Part shown: positions 1-8,760 of the stretch, piece by piece
Layout of the letters: every line of letters begins with the position of its first letter
How positions within the stretch are numbered: the first letter of the stretch is position 1
Assembly: GCF_024198255.1 (NCBI RefSeq)
Contig: NZ_JAJVKW010000012.1
Span: 1 to 64,000 of the forward strand
Length of the DNA stretch: 64,000 nucleotides
DNA from: Myxococcus guangdongensis
GTDB taxonomy: Bacteria > Myxococcota > Myxococcia > Myxococcales > Myxococcaceae
Reading direction: 5' to 3'
Program-made: the position numbers and the translations under genes
The notes under the pieces: model-generated
Seen by the model: only the letters and a program-made list of their open reading frames with translations
Told to the model about the DNA's origin: nothing
Database searches by the model: none

Positions 1-1081
1 TGTCTCCGTCCAAGTCTCCATCCTTGTCCGGATAGAACATTCGCGGGGCTTGCGCATTGCATTCGACACCATTCTGGGCGGCATTGCAGACGACCGTCCC
101 AGTGCAACTCAGGTTGTTGCAGGAATTACCCTTCGTGGTGAAGGTCTCGTCAGTATCTCCGTCGCAGTTGTTATCTTTGTTATCACAAAGCTCCGGTTTG
201 CCAGGTGCGACGCTAATGTCATCGTCTCTGCAGTCGAACGGAGGCCCCGAAGGATATTGCTTGTACTTCGCTCCAGGCGAGTCACATTGAACGGTGGCGC
301 CTGCTCGCGGCACCCCGTCACCGTCATCGTCCAGATACCAGTTCTTGTCGAAGCCTTCGTCGGTACGCCCGTCACAGTTGTTGTCTTCGTTGTCGCAGAC
401 CTCGGTCTTGCCGGGAGCGATGTTCTCGTTGTCGTCCTTGCAGTCCCCGCCAACCGTCGCATATCCACGGACACCGGCCACTGGGGCACAGTGCTGGATC
501 GCCTCGCCACCCACCCCGTCTCCATCCAAGTCCCGGAACATCGCAACCAGAGGCAGTCCCTCGTCGACCCCGTTACGACAGTTGTTATCCTTGTCGTCAC
601 AAACCTCCTGCTGCGAGGGGTTGCGCATCGCGTCCCCATCGTCGCAGTCGGTGCCGCCCTTCCCCGCCTCGCTCGAAACAGCGACAAACCCGTCCCCATC
701 CGCGTCCGGGGTCTCAAGCTCCACGGTCCTCTTCGGCTTCGCCCCCGTCCCCGAGAGGTCGACCACCAGGCTTTTCTCATCCACCTGCTTGCCGCTGCAG
801 CCCTGCTCGTGCGCGCGGACGGTGACTCGAACGTCCGTCCCCCACCCCTCCCGTAGGAGCACCGCCAACTTCAGCGGGGGTGCCTGATTCGCGAGCTTCT
901 CTCCGTCAAAGGAGTGCGTCAGCACATTCTCCGCATTCGCTTCATCGACGGCCTGCATCACGATGCAGCCCTTCTTGAAGCTGGGAGTGTAGGCAATGTC
1001 GATGGCGACGTTCGCCTGCTCCTTGTCTTTGGAGCACGCGACCAGCAGCAACGGGAACAGGAATAGGGCTATGCGACGCAT
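1..1081 (-). CDS. MopE-like calcium/metal-binding lipoprotein, 3' end outside window
   Basis: The frame is open from an ATG at 1081 to the window edge, giving 360 residues with no stop seen. The N-terminus is a lipoprotein signal with lipobox LLVAC (Cys about 16). From about residue 125 there are acidic repeats: DADGDG, then units centred on CDDKDNNC, CDNEDNNCDG and CDNKDNNCDG (about 161, 229 and 299), alternating with DxDGDGV runs. Such DNNCDG repeats define the MopE-like metal-binding motif common in myxobacterial surface proteins, where Asp-rich loops are expected to bind calcium. The protein is probably anchored in the outer membrane and exposed. The downstream end and any C-terminal domain lie outside the window. 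It is transcribed alone as far as can be seen. The family call is firm; the function is unknown. Confidence 0.8.
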   Translation of the reverse strand, partial: MRRIALFLFPLLLVACSKDKEQANVAIDIAYTPSFKKGCIVMQAVDEANAENVLTHSFDGEKLANQAPPLKLAVLLREGWGTDVRVTVRAHEQGCSGKQVDEKSLVVDLSGTGAKPKRTVELETPDADGDGFVAVSSEAGKGGTDCDDGDAMRNPSQQEVCDDKDNNCRNGVDEGLPLVAMFRDLDGDGVGGEAIQHCAPVAGVRGYATVGGDCKDDNENIAPGKTEVCDNEDNNCDGRTDEGFDKNWYLDDDGDGVPRAGATVQCDSPGAKYKQYPSGPPFDCRDDDISVAPGKPELCDNKDNNCDGDTDETFTTKGNSCNNLSCTGTVVCNAAQNGVECNAQAPRMFYPDKDGDLDGD

Positions 1082-1282
1082 GGGGCCGCACTCTACCGCA
1101 CCCCTCCGTCCCCTGGCGCTCTCCTCGTACTCCGCGCCCCCTTGCCGTCAGCCTCCCGGCAAAAGTCCCACCCTGCCGTCCCGGCTCCCCCTTCCCCCAG
1201 CATTCCAAGGTTCCGAGCGCCACATCCACGCACCCAGGGACACCAGGGGCCCTGCGGCCCCCGGCATCCCCAAGGCTGTCGC

Positions 1283-3589
1283 CTACTTACACGTGAAGGA
1301 CCACCGACACGTGCCCGACAGGCACTCGCGGCCAGAGCCGCAGGCCGCCCCTCGGCCCTTCTTGTTCTGGCACTTGCCCGAGTTCAGCCCCCAGCCACAG
1401 TACTGGCTCGCACCACAGTGCGAGTCGCTGTCGCACAGGCAACTGCCCGTCGGATTCAGGTAACAGTCCGCGCTGCAACGGTCCGTCCTGCACTCCCTAT
1501 CCGACTTGCACGTCTCCCCGTACCCCTTCGAATCCGGCGTGTAGCACCACCCCACCGCGTTCGCACACCCGCCACACGCCCCCGACTGGCACTGCCCATC
1601 CCGACTGCATGACACCCAGTCCGCCTTCTTCGGCACACAGTCGTTGTCCGCCGGATTCCCCGGCGTGTCCTTCTGGCAGTACCCCACCCCGCCACAGTCC
1701 TCGTCCCCGTTGCACACACACCGCCCCTTGATGAGGCTGCACAACACCGACGAACACTGCTCCGTCAGGCACTCATCGTCGAACCGGCACTGCTCGTTCA
1801 TGTCCTTGCTGTCCGGCGCGTAGTGCTTCCCACACACCGTCGGGTACGCCGCCTCCCGGTCCTCCGGCTTCACCCACGCCGCCACCCCCGACGTGTCGAT
1901 GTCGTTCGCCGGGTCCGCCATCCCCACCCGCGGCAACGCCGCCCGCTCCCACATCCGGATGAACGTCTCCGACGAGCCCGTCAGCCCCGCCGTGTTCACC
2001 CCCAGGTTCTTCAGGTCCTTCACCATGTCCGGCAACAACCCCACGTGCGCCAGACCCGCCTCGTCGAACGCCGTCCCCAACCGCCCAGGCCCCTGCAGCT
2101 CCTGCTGACGCGCCTGCGCGTCCGCCTCCGCCTCGAACCCCGCCGAGCACGCCCCGTGGTCTCCGAACCGCGGCCGCGTCTGCTGGATGAACCCGTTGAA
2201 GTCCGCGCCGAACGCCATCGGAACCTTCAACCCCTGACGGCCAAACTCGTACGCCTGCGCGAACGAGCGCGTCGACCCCTGGCAGTTGTTCGCCACGCCG
2301 GACTTCGTATACGTCCGCGTCTCGTCATGCGCCGTGCGCAGACCGAACATGCCGCCCGTGCGCCGCAACATCTGCACCACCCACGCCGGCGTCGTCTTCT
2401 CGTTCTCCGCCAGCTTCCCGTTCATCACCTCACGGAAGTGCCCGTGGCTCACGTACAGCGGGTAGTACTTGTTCGTCTCCGCCACCGAGTACGCATCCTG
2501 GATGCCCTTCTCCGACAGGTGCGCCAGGTCGATGAGCATCCCCTTGTCCATCATCGCCTGCACCAGCTGCCGCCCCTCGCCCGTCAGACCCTTCGTGTTC
2601 TTGCAGCTCCCATCCACGTCGAACCCCAACGTCATCCCGCCCACCGTCAGCCCACAGTCCGAGTCGATGTGACAGTTCTCCAGGAACTGCGCCGCCTGGA
2701 AGATGGCGTTGTGCGGCGCCGCGCCACCGAACCGGTTGTCCAGCTGGTGCACCGGCTGCAACGTGCGCACCCCCAACCCGTGGAAGCGCTCCAGCTCCGC
2801 TCGCCAGTCCCTCGTGCCGAACAGCTTGCTCGTCTCGATGGACAACACCATCGCCAGCTTCCCCTCGCCGATGATGCGTCGCGCGTCCGCCGGCGTCAGC
2901 GCCAGGTCCACCCAGTCCCGCGTCGCCGCGAAGTCGCGCGCCTTCTGCAGCTGCACCTCCACGTCCATCATCTCGTCGCACGCCCGCGTGCGGTTCTGCG
3001 GCGGCAACGCATCACACAGGAAGCCGTTGCTCACCGCCGACACCACCACCAGCGACATGCCGCCCTGGTGCGCCTGGCGCAGCCACCCCTCCCACGACTG
3101 CTGGTGCGCAATCGTGTCCCAGCGCGGCCACTCGCTGTTCGGGTTGCGCCGCCCGTCGTGCAGGCCCGTGTCGCCCTGCGTGCCCTCAATCTTGCCCAGG
3201 AACTCCGAGCCCACCGCGCCCGCCACGCCGAACAGCTGCGACAGCACCGGCACCCCGCGCAGGTCGATGTTCTTCGAGTTCGGACACAGGTTCAGCAGGT
3301 GGCTCAAGTCCATCCGCACCCGCGCGTGGTCGCTCTCCGGCCACCCTCCGTCACACCGCGTGAGCGCGTCCGTCACCGTGCCGTGGAACCAACCACCACC
3401 AAACGCCTCCTCGGCGAACATGTGGTGGTGCAGCTCCGCGAAGCCCGGCACGCCGGCCAGCCTCGCCGTCTTCTCTGTTTCAGCCTCCGCGGGTGACGAG
3501 GGGCTCTCGCCCTCTTCGACAGGCACGCAGGACAACGCGGATGCCATGACCAAGGTGGTACACCATCGCAGCAGACGCGGACGGGACAT
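1283..3589 (-). CDS. M19 (membrane dipeptidase)-like lipoprotein with cysteine-rich C-terminal repeats
   Basis: The protein has 768 residues starting at ATG 3589. The N-terminus looks like a lipoprotein signal, with a Cys at about 21 after ASALS. The body resembles peptidase family M19: AMVLSIETSK (the Glu metal ligand), DLAHLSEKG and YVSHGHF (a His ligand) occur in family order. The usual N-terminal HxD is represented by ELHHHMF, so one metal ligand may be substituted. From about residue 590 to the end are four Cys-rich modules (CRFDDECLTEQC, CSRDGQCQSGACGGC, CKSDRECRTDRC, CGSGRECLSGTC). They resemble the Dickkopf/EB-like repeats frequent in myxobacterial extracellular proteins and may be stalks or binding modules. 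It is probably a secreted hydrolase of dipeptides or related amide substrates. The exact substrate is unknown. Confidence 0.72.
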   Translation of the reverse strand: MSRPRLLRWCTTLVMASALSCVPVEEGESPSSPAEAETEKTARLAGVPGFAELHHHMFAEEAFGGGWFHGTVTDALTRCDGGWPESDHARVRMDLSHLLNLCPNSKNIDLRGVPVLSQLFGVAGAVGSEFLGKIEGTQGDTGLHDGRRNPNSEWPRWDTIAHQQSWEGWLRQAHQGGMSLVVVSAVSNGFLCDALPPQNRTRACDEMMDVEVQLQKARDFAATRDWVDLALTPADARRIIGEGKLAMVLSIETSKLFGTRDWRAELERFHGLGVRTLQPVHQLDNRFGGAAPHNAIFQAAQFLENCHIDSDCGLTVGGMTLGFDVDGSCKNTKGLTGEGRQLVQAMMDKGMLIDLAHLSEKGIQDAYSVAETNKYYPLYVSHGHFREVMNGKLAENEKTTPAWVVQMLRRTGGMFGLRTAHDETRTYTKSGVANNCQGSTRSFAQAYEFGRQGLKVPMAFGADFNGFIQQTRPRFGDHGACSAGFEAEADAQARQQELQGPGRLGTAFDEAGLAHVGLLPDMVKDLKNLGVNTAGLTGSSETFIRMWERAALPRVGMADPANDIDTSGVAAWVKPEDREAAYPTVCGKHYAPDSKDMNEQCRFDDECLTEQCSSVLCSLIKGRCVCNGDEDCGGVGYCQKDTPGNPADNDCVPKKADWVSCSRDGQCQSGACGGCANAVGWCYTPDSKGYGETCKSDRECRTDRCSADCYLNPTGSCLCDSDSHCGASQYCGWGLNSGKCQNKKGRGAACGSGRECLSGTCRWSFTCK

Positions 3590-3700
3590 GGGGGACTCCC
3601 TTCAGGTGGAGATCCCCACTTAGCGACACCTCACACCCGGAGTTCAAGCCAGTCGACGCCATGCCGTGACTGACGCAACGCTGATGCACCGCGTCGCGAA

Positions 3701-5065
3701 TCAGGGGCCCGCGGGCTCCGACACCACGGGGGCCTCGTAGACGGGCGGCACGTAGGCTGGAGGGATGTATGCGGTGGCTCGCTGTCGCAGCGCGGGGGAG
3801 GCGACGGCGAAGCCCTCGGGCAGCATGCGGAGGATTCGCTCCCTGCGGTGACGGGAGCCATCCAGCCGGCGCTCGAGCTCCGCGCGCTCCTCCTTCGTCT
3901 CCTTGTCCTGCGGGGCGGGACGCGCGGCCAGCGTCGCCAGGCGCTCCGTCACCGCCTCCAGCTCCCGGTCGATGAGCACCGGCTGGATGTTGCGTGTCTC
4001 CTTGCGCTTGCGGCCCACGGCGTTGTTCTCAATCCAGACGGGCAGCACCGCGACGTCGCCCAGCACCACCCTCGACTCCGGGCTCGGGCGCGTCAGGGAG
4101 ACTCGCAGCAGCATGGAGTCTCGCTTGTCGCCGGCCACGCCCTTCTTCGGCTTGGGCGCGTGGAGATAGAAGCGGTCCTGGTTCGCCACCAGGTTGCCGA
4201 GCGAGAACGCGATGAGCCCTCGCCGTCCGTCCGCGGTGGTGTAGCCCTCCAGCGGCTGGAGCACGTGGGGATGATGCCCCACGACGGCCAGCGCCCCCGC
4301 GTCCAGCAGCGCCTGCCCCAGCTTGCGGTCATCCGGGTGCGGGCTGTCCGCGTACTCGACACCCCAGTGCACCAGGACGATGAGCGCGTCACACTGGGCC
4401 GAGAGCTCGCGCACCTTCTGCGTCACCTCGTCCGTCGTCAGGCCTCGGTGGAAGCGGTGCTGCGGGTACGGCACGAAGGCCACGTGCGGCGCCTCGGCGT
4501 CCTTCGGGTTGCTGAAGCCGTTGAGCCAGCGCGTGAAGGACAGGAAGCCCACCTTCATGCCCCGCACGTCCATGAAGACGGGCTCCCACGCGGCATCCCT
4601 CGTCGCGCCCGTCCCCGTGTGGCGCAGACCCATCGCATCCAGGTGTCGCAGCGTCTCCACCAGGCCCGTGGGGAGCTGGTCCCTGGCGTGGTTGTTCCCG
4701 GTGGACACCACCTTCACGCCGGCGCGAGCCATGGCGCGGGCCATGGCCGACGGTGCGTTGAAGAGCAGCTCGCGCGTCACCGCCTTCTTGTTGTCCGTGA
4801 CGGGCGTCTCCAGGTTCAGGACGCCGATGTCCGCGGTGCGCAGCACGTCCGCGATGGGGCCGAAGATGTGGTCCCAGCCCTCGTTGTTGAGCGACGGCGA
4901 GGGCCCGCCCTCGGGAGGCTCGGCGCCGTTGCGCGCGTGCAGCTTCGCCACCGTCTTCACCTCCCCATGCGGAATCACATCCCCGCCGAACACGAGCTCG
5001 ACGTGGGTGGGCGCGGCGGCGAACAGCACGGGGACCAACAACAAGACAGGCGAAGGCACGCCCAC
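3701..5065 (-). CDS. CapA/PGA_cap family metallophosphoesterase-like protein
   Basis: The protein has 454 residues. It begins with a hydrophobic signal-like segment (about 5-18) followed directly by the family's first motif, ELVFGGDVIPHG. Further CapA-family signatures are VLNLETPVTDN, STGNNHARDQ, LIVLVHWGVEY, VVGHHPHVLQPLEGY and AFSLGNLVANQDRF. These build a calcineurin-like phosphoesterase core. Founding members take part in poly-gamma-glutamate capsule synthesis, but no other capB/C/E genes are nearby, so the role here is open. The C-terminal 100 residues are charged and then Pro/Tyr-rich (YIPPAYVPPVYEAP). The start is a GTG at 5065; a second GTG two codons in (5059) is about as good, being spaced 7 bases from AAGG. 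Confidence 0.82.
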   Translation of the reverse strand: MGVPSPVLLLVPVLFAAAPTHVELVFGGDVIPHGEVKTVAKLHARNGAEPPEGGPSPSLNNEGWDHIFGPIADVLRTADIGVLNLETPVTDNKKAVTRELLFNAPSAMARAMARAGVKVVSTGNNHARDQLPTGLVETLRHLDAMGLRHTGTGATRDAAWEPVFMDVRGMKVGFLSFTRWLNGFSNPKDAEAPHVAFVPYPQHRFHRGLTTDEVTQKVRELSAQCDALIVLVHWGVEYADSPHPDDRKLGQALLDAGALAVVGHHPHVLQPLEGYTTADGRRGLIAFSLGNLVANQDRFYLHAPKPKKGVAGDKRDSMLLRVSLTRPSPESRVVLGDVAVLPVWIENNAVGRKRKETRNIQPVLIDRELEAVTERLATLAARPAPQDKETKEERAELERRLDGSRHRRERILRMLPEGFAVASPALRQRATAYIPPAYVPPVYEAPVVSEPAGP

Positions 5066-5263
5066 ACCTTAGTCCAGCCCCACCACCCGCACGGAATCCC
5101 CCGCCCCCGCGGGCTCGACGCGGTGTTTCATCGAATCCCTCTCTTGGAGGATGAGAACAAGAAGGGCCTCTCGACCGACGTTTGTCTTCCCGGCCCGCCG
5201 CGCGTTCGGTGTTCTGCAGCCCCTGACGGAGCCCGTTTTCCGAGGGAAGCCCAGCAGGCAGGC

Positions 5264-5308
5264 ATCAATCTATGGGCCGAAAACCTGTTCTGCGACCAAT
5301 AGATTGGT
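5264..5308 (+). promoter_or_regulatory. Pair of operator-like palindromes upstream of hipBA
   Basis: A perfect palindrome, ACCAAT-AG-ATTGGT, lies at 5295-5308. A second copy at 5264-5277 (ATCAATCTATGGGC) matches 11 of 14 positions of the same sequence read on the other strand. The centres are 31 bp apart, about three helical turns, so dimers would sit on one face of the DNA. The nearer site ends 21 bp before the hipB start. HipB proteins typically repress their own operon through such sites. The E. coli HipB operator sequence is different, so binding here is inferred. Confidence 0.6.
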
Positions 5309-5329
5309 GGTATCCTCCACGGCCCACGC

Positions 5330-5671
5330 ATGCCTCGACAGAACCTGACCCAGGAGACGATTCCCCTCACAGTGACCCGGTCAATCACCACCCTGGGCGC
5401 CAACATCACTCGCGCTCGGCTTCGTCGCGGACTGAAGCAAGTCGACCTCGCGAAGAAGACAGGGCTGGCCCTGGGCACCCTCAAGCGCATCGAGGCGGGA
5501 AGTCCCACCACCGCCATCAGCGCGTACTTCGTGGTGTTGTGGGCCTTGGGGCTCGAGCGCGAGTTCGCGAATCTCGCCTCTCCTGACCGTGACGAGGAAG
5601 GAAAGACACTCGAAGCCGCTCGCCAACCCAAGCGGGCCTCTTCCTCGAGGAGCTTGGATGCCGACTTCTGA
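5330..5671 (+). CDS. hipB: HipB-like antitoxin, XRE-family DNA-binding protein
   Basis: The protein has 113 residues with a Cro/C1-type helix-turn-helix at about residues 22-75 (GANITRARLRRGLKQVDLA, then GLALGTLKRIEAG). The C-terminus is basic and polar. It stands on the plus strand amid minus-strand genes and overlaps the next gene (hipA) by 14 bases. Together they form a classic antitoxin-first toxin-antitoxin operon. Two palindromic sites lie just upstream and suggest autorepression. No clear Shine-Dalgarno sequence precedes the ATG. A TATCCT hexamer at 5311 lies only 14 bases upstream, so a leaderless or very short-leader mRNA is possible. Confidence 0.8.
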   Translation: MPRQNLTQETIPLTVTRSITTLGANITRARLRRGLKQVDLAKKTGLALGTLKRIEAGSPTTAISAYFVVLWALGLEREFANLASPDRDEEGKTLEAARQPKRASSSRSLDADF

Positions 5672-6902
5672 AGCCCTCCGCTGTTACGTCTACATCCAGC
5701 TTCCGGGTTCGCTCGACGTCGTCACCTGCGGGCTCTTCGAACAGAGGGACGGCGTCGGTCGCTTCGTCTACGGAAGGAGCTACCGGTCCAATCCCCTCGC
5801 CGTCGAGCTGGAGAAGTTCGACCTCCCCCTGGGCTCGAACACCTTCGAGACCGCCAGGCTCGGCGGCATCTTCGGCGCGCTGAGGGACTCCTCTCCGGAT
5901 GCCTGGGGACGCACCGTCATCGAGCGTCAGCTCGGCCGCGCGGAACTCACCGAGGTCGACTTCCTCCTGCACTCGCCCGAAGACCGTGCGGGAGCATTGT
6001 CCTTCGGCGTCGACACCGCACCACCCGCGCCCATCCACCAGTTCAACAAGGTCCTCCAGTTGGACGTCCTCATGCGCGAAGCAGCTCGCATCGAGCAGGG
6101 CCTCGCGCCATCGACGCCCCAGGTGGACTCACTCATCCAGCCCGGCAGCTCCCTGGGTGGCGCACGGCCCAAGAACGTCGTCGAGGACGACGAGGGCCTG
6201 TGGGTCGCCAAGTTCCCCGCGCGCAACGACCGCTGGAACAATGCCGTGGTCGAAGCCGGCATGCTGCGATTGGCGCAAGAGTGTGGACTGCGCGCCGCCT
6301 TCGGCAGAGTCCTCTCCGTCGCCGGACAGGATGTCCTGCTGGTGCGTCGCTTCGACCGGGAACGCGTGGACGGCGGCGGCTACTTGCGACACCGCATGGT
6401 CAGCGCGCTGACCGTCCTACGTGCCGACGAGAATCCACTGGACCGCTCGAAGTGGTCCTATCTCCTGCTCGCGGACGAACTGAAGCGCTGGGTCGCCCAT
6501 CCGGACCAGGACCTGCGGGAGCTGTTCTCCCGCATGGTGTTCAACGCGCTCATCTCGAATGTCGATGACCATCCGCGCAACCACGCGCTCATCGCCCCAG
6601 GCACGGCGTGGAACCTCTCTCCCGCCTATGACCTCACACCCGCACCCCAGGCCAGCATCGAGCGGGACCTGGCCATGGAGGTCGGGAGCACGAAGAACCG
6701 CCGCGCCAACCGCACCAATCTGCTCAGCGAGTGCGGTCGGTTCCGCGTGTCCCGTGACGAAGCGAGCCGGCTCATCGACCAGATGAAGGCCACCGTGTCC
6801 GCGCGCTGGCGTGACGTCGTGACGGAATGCGGAGGCACGGCGGCCGACCTGAACGCCATCTCACGCGCGTTCGACTACGAGGGTTTCGAGTACACCCCCT
6901 GA
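5658..6902 (+). CDS. hipA: HipA-type Ser/Thr kinase toxin
   Basis: This 414-residue protein is read from ATG 5658, which has GAGGAG five bases upstream and overlaps hipB by 14 bases. The frame extends upstream to 5589 but that part lacks support. It shows HipA hallmarks in order: GSSLGGARPK (nucleotide loop), VAKFPARND, ISNVDDHPRNHAL (catalytic Asp and Asn region) and LSPAYDLTPAP (metal-binding DLT). In E. coli HipA is a kinase that phosphorylates glutamyl-tRNA synthetase and drives persistence. The substrate here is not known. The N-terminal region (about 10-110) matches the HipA N1-type domain. Full length and intact motifs suggest an active toxin controlled by HipB. Confidence 0.88.
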   Translation: MPTSEALRCYVYIQLPGSLDVVTCGLFEQRDGVGRFVYGRSYRSNPLAVELEKFDLPLGSNTFETARLGGIFGALRDSSPDAWGRTVIERQLGRAELTEVDFLLHSPEDRAGALSFGVDTAPPAPIHQFNKVLQLDVLMREAARIEQGLAPSTPQVDSLIQPGSSLGGARPKNVVEDDEGLWVAKFPARNDRWNNAVVEAGMLRLAQECGLRAAFGRVLSVAGQDVLLVRRFDRERVDGGGYLRHRMVSALTVLRADENPLDRSKWSYLLLADELKRWVAHPDQDLRELFSRMVFNALISNVDDHPRNHALIAPGTAWNLSPAYDLTPAPQASIERDLAMEVGSTKNRRANRTNLLSECGRFRVSRDEASRLIDQMKATVSARWRDVVTECGGTAADLNAISRAFDYEGFEYTP

Positions 6903-6960
6903 ACACCTCCAGCGCGAAGGCCCGCAGGCCCACGCGCCGGAGGTCCTCCTCACACAGTCC

Positions 6961-8385
6961 TCAGTGGACCACGACGGAGCCGACGTAGGCGTGGTGCTTC
7001 GGGTGGCACTCGTCGCCGACGTCCTGACGCTTCAGCGCTCCCGTGAAGACCTGGTCCGCCTGCCCCGCCCGCTTCACCGTCACCGAGTAGGGCACCGGGC
7101 TCGCTTCCCCCGCCGCCGGGTGGAAGTTGGCCGCCTTCAGGCACACGTCGTACGTCCCCGCCGGCGGCGTCGTCCCCGCGGCCCAGGCCACGTTCTCCGG
7201 CCCCATCCCGCTCGCCACGTCCCCCTCGAACCGCCCCTGGTCCGTGGCAACGCCAGGCCCCGGGTTGCCGTAGGACACAATCTTCCCCGTCGGCGTCCGC
7301 ACCACCAGGTCCGCGTCTCCGTCCCGACCCCACGTCGCCGTGAACCGCAGCGGCTCCCATCCGCCACCACCACCGCCCACGCACACGCCCGACGCGCACG
7401 TCCTCCCCGCCCCACAGACGTTGCCACAGCAGCCGCAGTTGTTCGGGTCCGACGACAGGTCCGCGCACACCGAGCCGCACTGGACCCTCGGCGACATGCA
7501 GCTCGCCGGATTGCACTCGAAGCCCCCCGGCGTGTTCACGCACTGCTCACCCGCCGGGCACGTGTCCATCCCCATCGCGCACTCGTCGATGTCCACACAC
7601 GTGAAGCCATTGCCCGTGTAGCCCGGCCGGCACGTGCACGTGTAGCTGCCCGGCGTGTTCGCGCAGTGCGCGTTCGGCGAGCACCGCGCCGCGCCGTTGG
7701 TGCATTCGTTGACGTCATGGCACACGCTCGGCTGGCCCAGGCACGTGTAGCCCGGCTCCATCTGGCACGTGGCGCTACAGCCATCACCCGCCACCCGGCC
7801 TCCGTCGTCACACTGCTCGCCCGTCCCCACCATCCCGTCCCCACAGAGCCCTGTCCCCGCGCTCCCCGTGGCCTCCACCGCGTCCACCTGGTACAGCGAC
7901 AGCACCGCGCCTCGCAGCGTCACGTAGCGGTAGGGCGCCGGCTGGATGTACGACACCAGCGTGGAGTGCGTCCCCAGGCCCAGGTCGAGCAGCTGCGCCT
8001 GCCCCGTCGCGATGATGCTCATGTCCGAGCGCCGGAACTCCACCTGCGTCACCACCCCCAGCGACAACCCCTGGTAGTAGATGCGCAGGGGCCCCGTGCC
8101 CTCCTCGCCCTGCCCCATGTCCAAGGTCAGCGCGCCGCCCAACAGGCTCAGGAAGCTCGCGGTCTGCCCGTCCGGCGCCCCCACCGCGTTCTGCGGATTG
8201 GCCACCAGCGTGACGCCACTCTGGACCACCGCGTTCGCGTAGTTCGGAGCCAGCGCCTGCTCCCGCGTCACCACGTCCTCCGTCGGCAACGTGTCTTCCT
8301 CGAGCCCGACTCCGCAACCACCCACGACGAATGCGAACGCCGCGCTCAACCAGCGCGACGCCGTGACACCACGATCGACCTTCAT
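6961..8385 (-). CDS. EGF-repeat lipoprotein, paralogue A of a myxobacterial family
   Basis: The protein has 474 residues from ATG 8385, which has GGAG six bases upstream. The open frame reaches back to 8655 without support. A lipoprotein signal ends in VVGGC. About residues 50-175 form a beta-rich domain (NAVGAPDGQ, LDMGQGEEG, FRRSDMSII, YRYVTLRG) shared with the paralogue at 9481-10752. Next come a CGDGMVGTGEQCDDGG type Cys-rich repeat and two calcium-binding EGF modules (DVNECTNG, DIDECAMG). After a short CCGNVCGAG segment there is a C-terminal domain with GDADLVVRTPTGK and GTYDVCLKAANF. It is probably a surface adhesion or matrix protein. The paralogue lacks the first of the two EGF modules. 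Confidence 0.72.
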   Translation of the reverse strand: MKVDRGVTASRWLSAAFAFVVGGCGVGLEEDTLPTEDVVTREQALAPNYANAVVQSGVTLVANPQNAVGAPDGQTASFLSLLGGALTLDMGQGEEGTGPLRIYYQGLSLGVVTQVEFRRSDMSIIATGQAQLLDLGLGTHSTLVSYIQPAPYRYVTLRGAVLSLYQVDAVEATGSAGTGLCGDGMVGTGEQCDDGGRVAGDGCSATCQMEPGYTCLGQPSVCHDVNECTNGAARCSPNAHCANTPGSYTCTCRPGYTGNGFTCVDIDECAMGMDTCPAGEQCVNTPGGFECNPASCMSPRVQCGSVCADLSSDPNNCGCCGNVCGAGRTCASGVCVGGGGGGWEPLRFTATWGRDGDADLVVRTPTGKIVSYGNPGPGVATDQGRFEGDVASGMGPENVAWAAGTTPPAGTYDVCLKAANFHPAAGEASPVPYSVTVKRAGQADQVFTGALKRQDVGDECHPKHHAYVGSVVVH

Positions 8386-8652
8386 GTCTTGCTCCATTCC
8401 GCTTGTCTGGCTGGACGGAAAAAGCCCGCGTGCAAGCAGATGACGTCGGGGATTTCCGTCGCCCCCATGGAACGCATGATGGATTTTTCCTGCCGCGATT
8501 TTCCGCGAGCAGCCCCTCACGCCGTGCGCGAGCCGACATGCCAGCCGCGCAGGCCCGCCTGGGCGAGAGACAGTCGACATCCTCATTGAACCTTCGTCAT
8601 ATTCATAGACATGAGCACCAACATGTCTCTCTTTTCGAGAACACGGCAGACA

Positions 8653-8670
8653 CATGTTTCTCGAAACATG
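8653..8670. promoter_or_regulatory. Palindrome in a 375-base gene-free stretch
   Basis: The interval 8386-8760 has no supported gene and is less GC-rich than its surroundings. It contains CATGTTTC-TC-GAAACATG, a perfect inverted repeat with 8-base arms. A looser relative (CTCTTTTCGAGAAC) lies just upstream near 8628-8642. The position, upstream of the minus-strand lipoprotein gene that begins at 8385, makes an operator plausible. No known factor is assigned. Confidence 0.35.
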
Positions 8671-8728
8671 ACGACATGGTTCATGTCAGACCCACGGGTC
8701 CACCCGGAGACCCCTCCCGGATGGACCG

Positions 8729-8753
8729 CGTGTCTCAATCAAAGACAGACACG
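8729..8753 (-). terminator. Hairpin after the MYXO-CTERM-like gene
   Basis: On the minus strand CGTGTCT and AGACACG pair perfectly around an 11-base loop, eight bases after the stop of the gene at 8761-9303. There is no clear U tract, so termination strength is uncertain. Confidence 0.35.
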
Positions 8754-8760
8754 ATTCGGC

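Noticed and set aside
5311-5316. E. coli-type HipB operator TATCC-N8-GGATA
   Set aside because: Only the TATCC half is present; the ACCAAT-AG-ATTGGT palindromes are better candidates.
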